From Neurospora tetrasperma FGSC 2508 (Eukaryota > Ascomycota > Sordariomycetes > Sordariales > Sordariaceae), in NCBI RefSeq assembly GCF_000213175.1, contig NW_009799101.1:4106594-4170593 (forward strand): DNA of 64,000 nucleotides, given 5' to 3'. A model generated the notes under the pieces. The model did not search any database. It was given only the letters and a program-made list of their open reading frames with translations, and was not told where the DNA came from. Position numbers and translations under genes: made by a program. How positions within the stretch are numbered: the stretch's first letter is position 1; each line of letters starts with the position of its first letter. Of the stretch, positions 1-12,385 are shown one piece after another.

Positions 1-89
1 GAGGGGTTGCATGAGGTTCGTTATCCCCCCCAAACCTTCAACCATTTTCTAAAACTCCAGTTAACTAACCTTTTGATAACAATAAACAG

Positions 90-386
90 ACCGCAGCCCG
101 CATCCTCGCCGAGTCCGCAGGCGTCAACATGAACACGTGGATCGTCGGCCGCGTACCCGTAGCCCACCACGTCGTCCGCCCCGTCTTTGGCCAGAAGGAC
201 GGCGCCCTGCTCAAGAAGGGCGAGAAGATCTTCTTCCTCAAGGGCCGCATCATGGCCGGCCAGGCCGACCTGACCGACAACCTGCATGATCTGGTCGACT
301 TTAAGTGGCTCACGCAGGAGGAGCTGCGCAGCACGTTGGCGGAGGAGTACTTCCACAGCGTTAAGGGCATGTTTGCTGAGAGGTGA
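90..386 (+). CDS. mitochondrial large-subunit ribosomal protein mL46 (last exon, partial)
   Basis: This is the C-terminal exon of a mitochondrial 54S ribosomal protein of the mL46 family (yeast MRPL17, a NUDIX-fold protein). It opens after a splice acceptor (AACAG at 85-89) with the frame T-A-A-R-I-L-A-E and runs about 98 residues to a TGA at 384-386. The stretch with GRVPVAHHV, KIFFLKGRIMAG and DFKWLTQEEL matches the end of the NUDIX-like domain of mL46, where a hydrophobic strand is followed by a W-x-T/L-x-E-E-L segment. The preceding bases 1-89 look like intron, with a CTAAC branch word near 65. The rest of the gene lies outside the window, so start and targeting peptide cannot be judged. 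Family identity is from recalled similarity. Confidence 0.8.
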   Translation, partial: TAARILAESAGVNMNTWIVGRVPVAHHVVRPVFGQKDGALLKKGEKIFFLKGRIMAGQADLTDNLHDLVDFKWLTQEELRSTLAEEYFHSVKGMFAER

Positions 387-1472
387 ACAACACAACAACA
401 CTCCCTTGTGGGCTGGTCTGGTGAAGTAGGAGGAAGAAGGTTGGAGAGGTGGTGATGAGTGGATGGTTGACGTCGGTGGGACTACCATTATCTTCCGGGG
501 AGATGGAATGGGGAAGTGTGTGGGTGGAGGAAGAAGAGAGAAGCATGTGTACAAATGTATTGATATCAAAAGATGGTTTTAGTTGGTCGGTGGTAAGGTA
601 CAATTGTTGTTTATGCGCTGAGTCGACCTGGACCGCCCCCTAGCCGAACACAACCAAAGTTTTCGAGAAAGAGAAAGAGACCCGGTTTGGAAGTTGACTT
701 GACAGGTCAACCGCCTTGCACGCTTCAGCATACTTGACTAGGCCAAGCCAAGCTCGCATGCTCCGTCTGTAAGAAGCGGGCGAAGGCTGACATGAAGCAC
801 AGGGATGAGAGGGGACGAGGAAAGAGACCTCTCGTCCCTTGTGTTGTTTGTAATGTAGAAACATATGCTTATGTATAGAGATTTGGGATGAAGATGTCAT
901 ACACAATGCGAGATGGTTGGTGAATACTACGAGACATCCGCTGGGTTGGTCATTTCACTATCTGAAGTGAAATCTGATACTAACATACACAAACAAGACA
1001 GAAATCCTGAGCTAATCACATATGTGTAACCCGATTCTGCGCTAGAGACCTGGATAAGGGTGGCAGTGGCCTCTTAAGATCCAGCCTTGATCGATGATGA
1101 ACACCGGTGCTCCCGGCTTGAGACATACCGTCAAAGCTTATGCCAGCTGCAGACCAAAGCAACGGTACTTTTAGGCTGGCTGGAAATCTTCATCACGGCG
1201 GCCTGTAGGAAATCTTCACGCGTCTCCCTACGCCTCCATCATCCATATGATGCCGTTGGTTTACGCCTTTAGCGGAACACCTCTCGTGCGCGTATAGTGG
1301 TGTGCTCCTCCATTCCTCAAACATCATTAACAAATTACTTGTTGACATTATCACATCACAAACAATTCGGGTCTCAATCTTTATCTCATCTGAAAAGCAA
1401 TGTAAATAACACACAAATCGTGCCCAAAGTCCACACAAAAAGGAGCTCATATAGGAGGTCCCAATGATCATC
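387..1472. other. intergenic, convergent 3' regions of mL46 and the PARN-like gene
   Basis: Roughly 1.1 kb between two gene 3' ends. It should hold both 3' untranslated regions. I see no credible gene, RNA or repeat in it. Confidence 0.6.
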
Positions 1473-3398
1473 CTAGAGATTCCGAATCCGGGTCTTTCTG
1501 AGCGGAATCGAAGTGGTGAGCGCCAAAACTTCACCGTTGTCGAGGATCAATTTGTTTCCAAACTTTTCCCAGAAAACTGCCCCCCACGGGGGGAGACGAT
1601 GAACCTCAGATGCCTCCTGCTTCTCTTCCTCCTCCTCCTCCTCCTCCTCACTGCCGTCACCGAAAACACTGGGCGGGGTGTCAACCATGCTTCCAGTCAT
1701 ACCGGAAGCGACAGAAGAACAAATACTTGACCGACGGCTGATAATGCTGTTGGGCGCAAAGGGATTGAGAGTGAAGAAAAGCTTGCTTGGTTTTCTCGTC
1801 TTCATTCTCATGCTTCCGCACGTCTTTTCGGGCCGGGTCTTACTCAGCCACTGCTCCTTCTGCAGCTTCTTTGCTGCAACCTTGAGGAATGCGAGGTTGG
1901 AATACCAGCCGTAAAGACCGTGTTCTTCAGCCATCTTGTTCTGGTATTCGAATCCTCGTACTGGTGTAACAACGGGTCCTCCCTCTTCCTCTGCGGCAGA
2001 TATGAACTCAATTGAAGTCTTGTGCCTGTCGAACGAGTGAGATGGATAGTTGTTGAGGGGATACAGAATCCTGCTGTCCACGATCCGAGGGAAGATGTCG
2101 TGTATTTCTTTTGTGAATCCGTCGAGTGTCTCCGGAAGTGGGCCCAAAAATGTCGAGTAAAAGTGACACAGCATGTCGAGCTGAGAGTGAATGAGCAGGA
2201 TAGGTCGTCTGAGCCTGTTTCTATTCTCAGCTGCTCTAAGTCTGTCGCGAAAAGCCGAGACAAGTTGACTTCGCGAGTCACGATCCACCACCAATAAGTA
2301 TGCCAAGCATAGTTCGGGCTCGATGTCGTTGGCAAAATGTCCCCCGAGGAGAGCCTCCACCACGTAGAGAAATCCTGCAAGAACAAGCGTTAGTGGAACC
2401 AGAAAGGCCTGGGTGTCATGAAGTGCTATCGGAATTGCTTACCTGACTGTCGCGTCAGTGCAATGCGGCGGTTCGTCAATCTCTGTGAGCATCGATCAGT
2501 AAATAGTCCTAGACTAGTGAATTGTGGCTGTTTCCCTGACCTCAATGGTGAGCTCTGTGCGACTGAGCTTCGTGATGTGCATGATTCGATTGTCATCTCT
2601 AAGAGTTGCGCGACAGTCCTCAAAGCAGGAGTGGACAAGTTGGCAGATGAGTCCAACTTGAAGGCTAGTAAACCGCTCGCCTGAGGGGGTTGCTAAGTCA
2701 AGAGTCTTGTCCTGTAAAGGAAGGCGGGCATGAGCTTGATGACCAGCAAGTCGACAGACAAAACCAGAAGGAGTCATCGTACCTCTTCTTTCAGCCAAGA
2801 TGTGATCTGCTCATTGGCCCATGCCCGAAATTTCTGGGACTCGGCATCTAGTTTGTTGATGTCCAATGGCTTCTTGGTCTCCCAAGGCTGGAGGAAACGC
2901 TCCTCGACTGTTTGCGCCTCCCAGCGGGTCAAGTAAGGAACACCCCGTTCCCAAGCTTCGTTGAAACCCCAGCCGTTTGTCGCCAACTGTTGAAGGGTGT
3001 CGTATGAAAAGGAAAACGTTCGATTGACGGTCTTTGCGATGAGTTCCGCCTGAATGTTTGCAGAGAGAAACCAAGGGGTGATGGCAAAGTTGAAGCTACG
3101 CGCAGAATATGCTGAGACTCGGAATGTCAGTTACCTCGGTGAACACCCAGGCTAAGAAATTCCCATCATACGTACCCTTTTGCTTCTCGTCGTATTGGAA
3201 ACAAGTCAGGCCAATCTTGGAGATGTGGTAAACCTTGGAGTGTTCTACCAATTCATGGTAGAGCTCCTCCTTGGTCTGGTTAGCTTTGATGATAGCATCG
3301 GGATAACCGATCACAGAAAGCGAGATGAACTCGGCATCGGCAATCGCGTCAAGGATAGTGGGCAGATGGCCCCAGAAGTTGACGTTGTCGACCTCCAT
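1473..3398 (-). CDS. PARN/CAF1-family ribonuclease-like protein, catalytic residues degenerate
   Basis: Five exons (3398-3176, 3111-2783, 2711-2541, 2482-2443, 2374-1473) join in phase to a 554-residue protein. Its N-terminus aligns without gaps to poly(A)-specific ribonuclease PARN: both start M-E and share N7-F8, A18-I19, A22 and F24. SFNF, the G-W-G-F-N-x-A-W-x-x-G-V-P-Y-L block and RRIALTRQSG are also family hallmarks. PARN uses a DEDD site. Here D28 and E30 are replaced by S28 and I30, the third Asp is kept (D321 in SQLDML), and the fourth Asp and nearby His become Y409 and E404. It is therefore probably not a deadenylase but an RNA-binding or scaffolding relative. Residues about 460-510 are Ser- and Glu-rich (a poly-E run). 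An in-frame ATG five codons upstream (3413) is an alternative start; AAAATGG at 3398 has the better context. Confidence 0.75.
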
Positions 3399-4241
3399 TT
3401 TGACAGAGATCATGATCTAAACCGCGATCTAGATGCCCATCAACGTAAGTTCCCGGGCTTGATGCGAGCAGATCTTGGAGGACGAAGAACAACCTTGGAG
3501 AAAGGATGAGGGTAGGAAAACAATGTTCGAACGCTGCAGTGAGGTGGGGTGAAAAGGTAATGAGACCCCCGTGAGGAAAACCCCAAGTGTCCTCACTGCC
3601 CAGGCAACGCGGTAGACGTGACTTCCGTTATCGGCTTGCCTTCGTCGTACCTTCCTCGCGAACCGGAAGCTGTGCCTGCCACTTCCGTGTGCTGGAGTTC
3701 CTTCTTCGTTTGCGAAGGGAACGTCACCGACGGGCACCTGCCCAGTCCTGCCTGTTTGGTGCCTTGACCGTCCCATAGTACGTATCATGATGTATCTGCT
3801 GGAACATAAGATGAAGAGTAGGGGATGTCACACAGCCAATCCAAGTACCGGGGAAAGATAGAAGAACGGGCAGAGTATCACGTCTGGTTGAGATAATGAA
3901 ATGAAGTCTTACTGGTATAACGTCTATCACGGGTAGTCAAGCCAGAACGAGAATATCGTTGGCGCTCTTTGATCTTTTCTCTCCGGCATATCAAGGCTCT
4001 CCTTCTCTCTGCCTTTCTTGTTCATCACTGGCCCTACGAAGCGCCATCCCTTCTAAATGCTATCCACCAAAGAATCCAGCCAGATAAAAACAACGTCACA
4101 ACTCATCGCCTTTAGGCCCAGAACTCCTCCAGTGCTCAAAAAGATGCCCAATTCCATGCAGAAAATAACTAAAAGGAAAAGAAGTGAGTTACAAAGGGAC
4201 CATCCCTCTGTTGGCACTGTATCCCGAGTTGCTGTCTCCTT
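3399..4241. other. spacer upstream of the PARN-like gene and downstream of the DUF155 gene
   Basis: About 0.8 kb holding the promoter of the minus-strand PARN-like gene and the 3' end of the DUF155 gene. A 7-bp inverted repeat, GTGAGGA/TCCTCAC, sits near 3571-3597. No gene seen. Confidence 0.5.
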
Positions 4242-6014
4242 CTAGTCAACGCCCGCATACAAATCGACAACGATGTTTACGGCCGCCACGAGAATCTCGG
4301 CAGCAATAAGAACAATCACTATTAAGTAAGTTAGCATAATCCCAGGTTGTTGAGGGTGTATGTGTGCATGGCCGCTTACCGATCCACTCTAGTTTCTCTC
4401 CGTGACCGTGAGTTAGCTGGTCCTTGAGAACAGCCAACAGATCGGCAATGACATCCATACGCTCTGTCAGCAACTTGACACGCTGGTCCATCTCGAGGTA
4501 ACTGCGCACGGCCTTGTACAATGGTTCGAGTTGTGGCTCGACCCAGAACAGCTCCGGTGTATCGAGGACAGAGCCGTTTAGGTGAATGTTGACACGCAAT
4601 ATGAAGAGCTCTCCGATTTGCATATTGATCTGTTGTCGACTGAGGTCGATCTTGCCCGTCAATGCAATCTGCGTGGGGATGTCCTTGCACGTCTCGATGG
4701 TCGAAGCAATAAGTTCTTCAAAGAGAGACGTCTATGTGATAGGGTTAGCCAGCAGTCTTACGTCAGGCACTAATAGGATGAGGAACAAACCTTGACACTC
4801 TGGGCCAGAGCGTGGGAAATGGCCAGTTTCGTCATGTAGTTGTTCTTGTCTCGCAAGGTGATGAAGTCGTTGTAGATCCGGGCCTGGTACTCGTGTGTAT
4901 AGTAAAAGTTAAAATACTCCGTCTCCGTATCGTCCGGCCCCAACTTTTCCAACTCGAACTTTGCAATCTCCTTTAGGAACCGCTGTTCTTGGGCAACCGA
5001 CATGCCCCATATTACCACAACACCGTACTCAAAGAGGAAGACTTCCGGAGTGTGGACTTGGATGTCGAAATCAGCCAGCGGGTCATCCGACACAGCGTTC
5101 TCGTCGCTGATGACCCCTTGGGCCACCATATCCTGAACACCTTCCCTGGAGGTGCTGCCTCCATTGAGATTGAGGCTGATCAGGTCCTCTGTACTTTGAT
5201 AACCACTGCTGTCACCTTGGGTCACCTCGCCGGTGGAATGCCTGCGAGAATGTATCGGGTCGAAATGCCCCAGCTGTTGTTGCTCCTGGGCTTCTGCCTC
5301 GGCCCGGTTGTTCTCAGCCGCCTGCTTGGGATTGTAGCTATAAGGAGTGTAGATGCACTCGTCGATCAACTTTGGGTTTGCGCCACGACTCTTGGATCTG
5401 CTCTTGAGGAACCGCATAAGGCCGTCCATCTGGTACCTACTAGCTGTGCAGTACGCCGTCACTCTGGGCAACCTGTCGCGGTCCGCCTTGCCGAGACGCG
5501 CAGCATCACGACGGGCCGTGGGATCCTTGATACGGGTGTACTGCGAGTATACGTCGCGACCGCTCTCCTCGTCGACGCCATCTTCCTCCAGCTCCGGGTT
5601 GGGTAGTAGCTTGAGCTTCTGGGCGTTCTTGGTGCTACGCTGGGGGCCGATCTTGGGCAGGTGAGTGTTGCCAGCAGACGTATAGGGCAGGCCAGAATTG
5701 TGGTTGGTTCCGATAGTACCGCCGCTGTTTCGTCGCCGCATCTTGCCATTCAGGGCCGATAACATGGGGGGGCCGCCGCCGAGACCGCCAGTGCTAATGG
5801 CGGAGGAACTTGAAGGGGACATTGGCGGATGCGGTAGGCTTGGATGCGAGGCGCGGGCCTGACGGTAGGCGGCCTCGGGCTCGATGGTCTTGGTGACGGG
5901 ATTAGGGTTGAAGGTGACAGTTCGTTGCGGTCTCGTGGGACGGCTGACGTCGGGAGATGATGGTGTCGTGGTGGGGAGGAGCGGTGTATTCTCTGATGGC
6001 GTAGTGTTCTCCAT
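4242..6014 (-). CDS. Rmd1/Sif2-type DUF155 (YagE family) membrane protein
   Basis: Three exons (6014-4791, 4731-4380, 4318-4242) give 550 residues. The first 180 are low complexity, rich in Pro, Ser, Thr and Arg. The DUF155 domain follows: R-V-T-A-Y-C-T-A near residue 180, then LFEYGVVVIWGM, the FNFYYT block with DFITL, an A-I-S-H-A-L-A-Q-S helix, and L-E-P-L-Y-K with E-M-D-Q-R-V near the end. This order is typical of yeast Rmd1/Rmd8 and fission-yeast Sif2/Sif3. The last exon encodes a hydrophobic segment (IVLIAAEILVAAVNIVVDL), as expected for the C-terminal membrane anchor. Family members act in sporulation, at the nuclear envelope, or (RMND1) in mitochondrial translation; the role here is not known. 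ATG 6014 is the first in frame and has an ACA before it. Confidence 0.85.
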
Positions 6015-7589
6015 TGTGAATGTCGTCGCGATCGACTAGTTGGTTGTTGTGATGGGTGCTGTTTTGTGGCAGACCTGGGTTTTATGTGTCTCGTGTGTTT
6101 TTGCTGAATCACCGATAGAGGACTGGTCGCACGAAGGGAACAAGCAAACTGGAGATATCGACAAGGCCACCTCAAGCGCCAACGTGGATCTCTGGAGAAG
6201 CCAAAAACAATGGGTATTTATTCTGTATATCAACACACCACACTCAAGCGGGAAAAAATGCGATGCTCGCTGGTTGGGTCAGGAAAAAAAAAAAAAAAAA
6301 AGATCAGAAACACGAATCGTCGGCCGTTGTGGCGGACGGTGATGGAGGCGTCTGCGGAGTAGTTTTGATGGTGGTGGTGGTGGTGGTGGTTGTCTGGGTC
6401 CGTGTCGGGTCAAGGATGGGCTCAAAGGCAAGATTTGGAGCCGGCCGAGAAAGAGATCCCGTCAGTGACGTCTTGTGGCCGGTGAGATGGTCGTCCGCTT
6501 GAAACCCCAAACAGTGCCCTGGTGTGTGGTCGCGGCTCCGGGGCCGGCCATTATGCTACAGTGGACTGCCGCGCCCGAGACAGTGACCACTCACAAATTT
6601 GAATTCTTTTGCTCTTTTCAGGCAAGACTGGCCCCCACCTGGCCAATGCGACAAAGGCTTAAATTGCGGAGAACGGGCGCTAAGATACTCCCGGTCTAGC
6701 CCGCCTCCCCAGCACAATGGGGAATGCTCCTCCAGCGGGCACCAGCTGCAAGCTTCCCCTGTCGGGCATTGTTCAAACATCACCTCATCCCCGGGCCGTC
6801 ATCCAATGTTACACCCCCTCATCATATGCGTCGTCAAAGACGGGAATAGCTTCACTTCTACTAACCCATCAAGTCACCACATATAGGGTGCTACAGCCAC
6901 TCTCAACATCATGATCTTACCGTATTTAGGGTCGCGGGCTCATGATCTCGATGTTATGGCCATGAGACTCGAACACAAGCCATTAGGATGAGGAATTGAG
7001 TAGAATAATGACCCAAATACTGTTCGGGCAGCGGTTTCATTTCATCTGGACTTGACTTTACGGTGAACGCCATATCACGATTTTGGACATCTGTATGTTG
7101 ACCTCCTTGCTGGGATCCAAGACTAAACTTACCACAGACAATGATGGCGATGGCGACGACAACGAACTCCTCCCACCCCTTGGTTAACATTGCCGTGCTC
7201 TATCCCTCTAAACATCACTCTTTCAGAGCGTGGAGTTACGTCCAAGCGGTACCATAAATGGAATCTTCCTCTTTCTTCCTCGCCCTCCTTCTCTGCTTCA
7301 TGGTACTCTTCCCTCGACTCTCTTCTTCTCTCTGCATCTTAGGTCATCCTCCGCTTTTACTCTGGAGATCATTCAAAACACTCGCACTCCGCGCCAAGAA
7401 ACCTACTTGTACCTCGATGGATAACTGCTACTCTTACGGTTTCCTTCCCAGAACATCGTCCTGCGTCCGTATTCTAGTGTCTATGGAGTCGAAAGTGTCC
7501 GCAGCCGCTGTTCCAACTACACATTATTAACCTCGACAAGAGGTCAACGCCATCTCATATCTTCCACCTTTCAACAAATTGCTCGATCA
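6015..7589. other. divergent promoter region with an A-tract and GGT repeats
   Basis: About 1.6 kb between the divergent DUF155 gene and the low-complexity gene starting near 7590. It contains an 18-base A run at 6284-6301 and a (GGT)n microsatellite at about 6369-6390. Small open frames here have no codon-bias support. Confidence 0.55.
6284..6390. repeat. poly-A run and (GGT)n microsatellite
   Basis: An uninterrupted A18 (6284-6301) and, 70 bases on, about seven GGT units (6369-6390). Both lie upstream of the DUF155 start. Confidence 0.85.
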
Positions 7590-10500
7590 ATGGCCTCCTT
7601 ATACTCACCGCGCCGTTATATATCAATCAGCCAGAGCTTGCAACGGTCATATCGGAGCGATTCAAGTATCCATACACAGGACACAGACCAGGTGGTGCTT
7701 GGAATTCCACAACACGACCAGAATGAACTCGATATTTGGGCCAGCCAAAACTTGGTTTACGTCATTGCCGACATCCACCCAGGCTCTGGATCCAGAACCA
7801 GCAGCAAGCAGTTCAAACAGCTCAACACCCGGTCATAGCCACGGTGTGTACTCAGCCCCATACAGGATTATGTCGACCGAGACAGCTAACAACTTTCCAA
7901 GAAACAGCCATTGATACGTCGTCATCATCTCCGAAGAGAACCGGGCCGGACGATGAAAGTAGTTCAGATAATAACTGTTTCAACACGGCCATCCAGGACC
8001 ACCTGCGGCAAAAGTCTGTCCAAGAAACCCCAAAAGAGGGAAAAGTAGAGGATAAAGAACCGTTTGGGGGAAGGTTTGAGTATGTGCGCGCAGCTCATGC
8101 GAAAGAATCAAAGGGGACAGAAGACAGCGACGATGCCACGAAGTCACTCCAGGCAGATTTTTCTACATCGTCGACCAAACACGACGCCGAAGCTGGATCT
8201 TCAAAGAGGCCTCTAGTCGTCGAAGATCTTGAGGCCTTGGGCCGTAGTGGAAGCGTCGACAGTGCGAAGAGACGGAGATTGAGCATCGGACAGCACCGGT
8301 CCGGATGTTATGACCACCTTTTTTCAAAGGACCAGCGTCAGCGCTTTAAAAGAGAACCCGGCTCATCTCATTCCCGGATTAGAGCGCCCCTGAGACCCCT
8401 GAGTAAAAATGTGCTGTCTCGAATGAGCCCTTGCACGAGCCTGGATCACGCGAAGTCAAAGGAGATTGCTAAAAGTATCAGGAACACGCCAACCACAGTA
8501 GGCGTTAAGGCGACGGAGAAAGTTTATCAAATTAAAGAGAGGGCAAAGGAAACTCAAGCACCCAAACGAACAGAAGAGCAAGTGGTACGAGAATTCACCA
8601 AGGCCCCTATTGACAGCATATTCGGTGACAAGACTGCAAGCAATCCCACAAACACCATATCTTCTTCGAGGGGCCAACCGACCAAAGATGCACGAAGAAC
8701 GCAAGGTGACAAAAATCCGGCATCAAGCCAACCAGTAACCCATCAAACAGCTCAAGCAACACAACCGTCTCGATCAAAGGGGAAGCCTTCGATATCACGT
8801 CTTACGAAAGCAGACGTGAATCAATTCAATTTTTTCAAGGACAAGGGCCCACAAACGAAGCATGCAAGAATAGTCAACCATCTCCCTAGCAGTTTCAACG
8901 AAGAGCGAACCGGTTACAAGTTTACAGCTCAGCGCGCCACTAATGATTTCCAACAATCGGCAAAAGAATACGAGGGACCAGTTCGGCCTTCGCCAGCCTC
9001 AAGACGCAAGAAGTCTACCATTCCATCATCGAGCAAGAACCCACCGGCACCAACAACCAGCATTCACGCTCTTCCACCAACCCTGACTCCAACGCTACCA
9101 CCCCCTCATCACTTCCCAGCTGCTCTTCCTCCAGTTCCAGAACCAGACCCCGATGCTGCCATCCCTCCACCTCCTCCACCCAAGAAAGCCGTGCCCGCGC
9201 AATCCCTCCTCTCCCCCACCGATGTCATCCTACAATACGTGATCAAACAAACGAAGAAACACCCCATCTCCGAGTCCGACTCCGTTCGCCACTACCGATC
9301 GAAGGTCGTTTACACCTCCAAAAAGGAGGCCAACGAAACCTGCCGACGACGGGTGCTGAACCTACTCAAGGAGGACATCCCCTTTCAAACTGTGGAACAA
9401 GGATATGTGGGCGACCACCTTTTCAAAGGAACGGTTTTTTACGAGGATGGGGAAATTCAGTTCTACTATGTGCACGAGGAGGCGGCGATGCTCGGTGAAG
9501 TGCTGGAGAAGAGGGAGTTGTGGGTGGGCGAGGAGGGCATGGGGATTTATGCAAAGAGGATGTGGGTTGTTTGGGCTGTGAGGTATTATCCGAGTGAGGA
9601 AGAAGAGACGAAGAGTCCGGGAGTGGGGGTGGGAAGTGGAAAGGGAAGGGTTGAGGTAGTGGATGAGGGGGATGAGGGGGATGACGAAGACGATGATGAA
9701 GAGGAGGAAGATTTATTCGGTTGTAAGGACGTTGATGGGCAGTTGAATGAAGGGGATGTTGATGTGGAAGCAGGTGAGACGCAGAAGATTAGCGAAGATC
9801 AGGATACTTCAGGTGTCCAGATGAACATGGACTCACAAACTGAGGGCCACCAAACGCAAACGGAGCCTGAGATTCACACTCAACAGGAGATTACGAGCAA
9901 AACCCAGAGCGAGACCCAAACACAGCCGGAGAAACAAACTCACGCTAGTCCCTCGACTCAGTTGGAAGGGCATCCCACAACAAACGTCCAGGGCCATCTG
10001 GATCCTCACAAAATGGATGTCGAGGGTCACTCAAGACCTTGGTCAGGGCCAAATCTATCAACCAATCCTCCCACACCAGCACAAACAGAACAAAATAATT
10101 CTAACTCAACCCAGCCTCAAAACCAGCCCACCAATCCACCACGCCCGCCCACACCCCCCTTACCCTGTACCCTCTACTCCCCACCTCCCCCCTCAACCAT
10201 CTACTCCTCCTCTTCCGAGTCTGACTCAGAAGACATCTCCCACATCAGAAGAAGAAGTCTTCCTAACAACATCCCCCCACCCCCTCCTCCCCCTGCCCTC
10301 CTCCACCCTCCTCACACCCGCCACCACTCTCCACGGTACTTTCACGACCCTCCGCCTCGCCAACCTTGAGGCACTGGAAATCTTCAAAGCCCTAACCAAG
10401 CCGGAGCCGCCCGCGAGGATGAACGATGTTTCGCACTGGCGGGACGAGGTGGTTCCCGAAGCGGAGGCGAGGTTCAAAGAATGGACTAACACAAATGGCC

Positions 10501-11099
10501 AAAATAATGATGATGTTGATAACGGGAAAGACACCAATGAGCAGGGCAACGAAAACGATGGGGACGATTATTATGGAAATATGATAGAGAAAAGACCATT
10601 CAACATAGAATGGGAACCTGATGCGCACTTGTTCAAGTGGCGGTTTAGAAAAGTGGAGGTGTGGGTTCAGGAGATGGAGCTAAAGGGGCCGAAGAATTTG
10701 GGCGGGTTGGAGATTAAGGTGCCGTCGTCGGGGAATTCGAATTCGGGAGGAGTATCGACAAAGACAAAGGGAGCTGGAACGGTAAAGGTGAAAGCTTTAA
10801 CTGCAACTACAGCTGCAACTACTACCCCTAGCACCGCCGCCCCTAGAACGGATGATGATGATGATGAGCTCGCCAACCAACACACATACTACAAAAATGC
10901 CCGGGAAGAATTAGCAGCAGCCAAGGCCAAAGCGAAGGGAAAGAAGCGTAGAAGACCAACAAGAGAGGAGAAAGGAAAAGGTAAAGCCATTAACGTTGAC
11001 CCTGTTGTTCCTAGGGAAGGCAATGGGAAGCCGGCGGTGAAGGAGGGGGAGGACGAGTGGGGAGGAATTGAGGAGGGTGAGGTCAGTGAGGAAGACTGA
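7590..11099 (+). CDS. large Pro/Gln/acidic-rich protein of unknown function, frame break near 10270
   Basis: I do not recognise this gene. A long open frame runs from about 7866 or 7908 to 10369, and a second frame continues to the stop at 11099. The likely first exon begins at ATG 7590 (MASLYSPRRY). A phase-compatible first intron would run from 7666 (GTATCC) to 7907 (AACAG, preceded by GCTAAC), but other choices are possible. The N-terminal 450 residues are basic and Ser/Thr-rich and look disordered. Residues encoded at about 9205-9600 look folded (ILQYVIKQTKKHP, YRSKVVYTSKKEA, YVHEEAAMLGEVL, MWVVWAVRYYP). Next comes an acidic run, then Gln/Thr-rich and Pro-rich tracts. The second frame opens with C-ending codons from about 10260 and holds LANLEALEIFKAL, W-R-D-E-V and a Lys/Arg-rich tail (KGKKRRRPTREEKGKGK) that could be a nuclear signal. 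The join is one base out of frame, either through an intron I could not place or an indel in a C-run. Confidence 0.5.
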
Positions 11100-12385
11100 G
11101 AGCACAAGATGAGGTGGTATTTATGTTGGGTTGTATCAATGTAATGTTCGGTTCATAGCATTCGTTACTTTAAGGAGGAGGGACAATCACGTTGGTAAGA
11201 TACTATCTGGAGAGGGACATGGAGAACGAAGGCATAAGAATAGGCATACAGTTACAGGTCTTTGATACACGCTTACAGATGTCTCGAAGTCGGCGAAGGG
11301 TTTCAACGTTCAGTGAACGCATCAAGTTGCACATTATATCCGTGGCAAGACAACAACAGCGAATCCCAAAGGCTTTTCAAGGCAGTGAAAGGGCAGTGGA
11401 ATGGATACAAGACGACCAACAAGAGTATTAATCCCGTCATAAACATGTAGCAAAGAGACTTCACATCCTTATGTCGAGTATGGTTAGGTATACTGCCTTC
11501 CCACACGTCAACGTCAAACACGAAGCTTCACAGGCATGACACGACACGAGTCACTCCAAGCACGCATCTCAACGGTAGCATAGCAAATTCAGGGTATTCC
11601 GATCTACCTATCCATTCCTTTTCCAGCAAATCCACAAGCTCATTCATGCATTGTATCCGGCCATCCGCCTCACCCACCATCCATCCATCCATCTTGATCC
11701 GTTTATCCTTGTTTTATTTCTCCCTATTTGCACTAGAACCAGCCAACAACACCGTAACTCCTCATCAGCCAGCCGACCAATCCCCAAATCAGCAATGACC
11801 TCGCCTGCCATCTAGCTTTTGACACGCATGATAATAAAGAAAGGGAATTAAAAAAAGCAAGAAAAAGCAAGATACAATGCTGTTATTGTATATATCCTAC
11901 AGATCGAGCACAAACGGGCACTGCTCGAAATTCCTCCTCCGCCTCACTTATCCTCTTGTGAGCAGATACCTTTGTGTAGCTTCCATGTTCATCCAGCCAA
12001 TGGCAATCAAATCTTCTTCTCGTTCCCTTCGTCATTTTATGATGTGATAGACTTGAGCGTCCTTGTTGCCACCTCGATCGATAGTCGTGAAGTTGACCAT
12101 CACTGATTGAAACCCGAAGATGTGGTCTCCTTTCCGTTCCCACTCTCAGGGGGTCTATCCAGGCAATGGCCTGTCAGCAACGCTGTGATCAGGCGTCAAG
12201 TCCTGTCTTTGTTCTTCCACCATCCACCGCGGCTCGGCACTTGGCATGCGCGAGCTGCGAAGCTACGTGTGGGGATAGTCGTACATGACTTGTTCATACC
12301 CACTGCTCATCAACGACTTGAGCAGGTATACATACGTACTCAGTTCCTTGAACAGCAGATGGGTTCAGGGGAAGCTTTCAGGCCC
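11100..12385. other. convergent intergenic region
   Basis: About 1.3 kb between the 3' end of the low-complexity gene and the 3' end of MOT1. No credible gene or repeat seen; AATAAA-like words occur near 11830. Confidence 0.55.

Noticed and set aside
7258-7530. Small frame with a hydrophobic start (MESSSFFLALLLCFMVL) resembling a signal peptide
   Set aside because: The rest of the translation has no bias or domain, and it lies in the presumed leader of the next gene. A small secreted protein cannot be excluded without RNA data.
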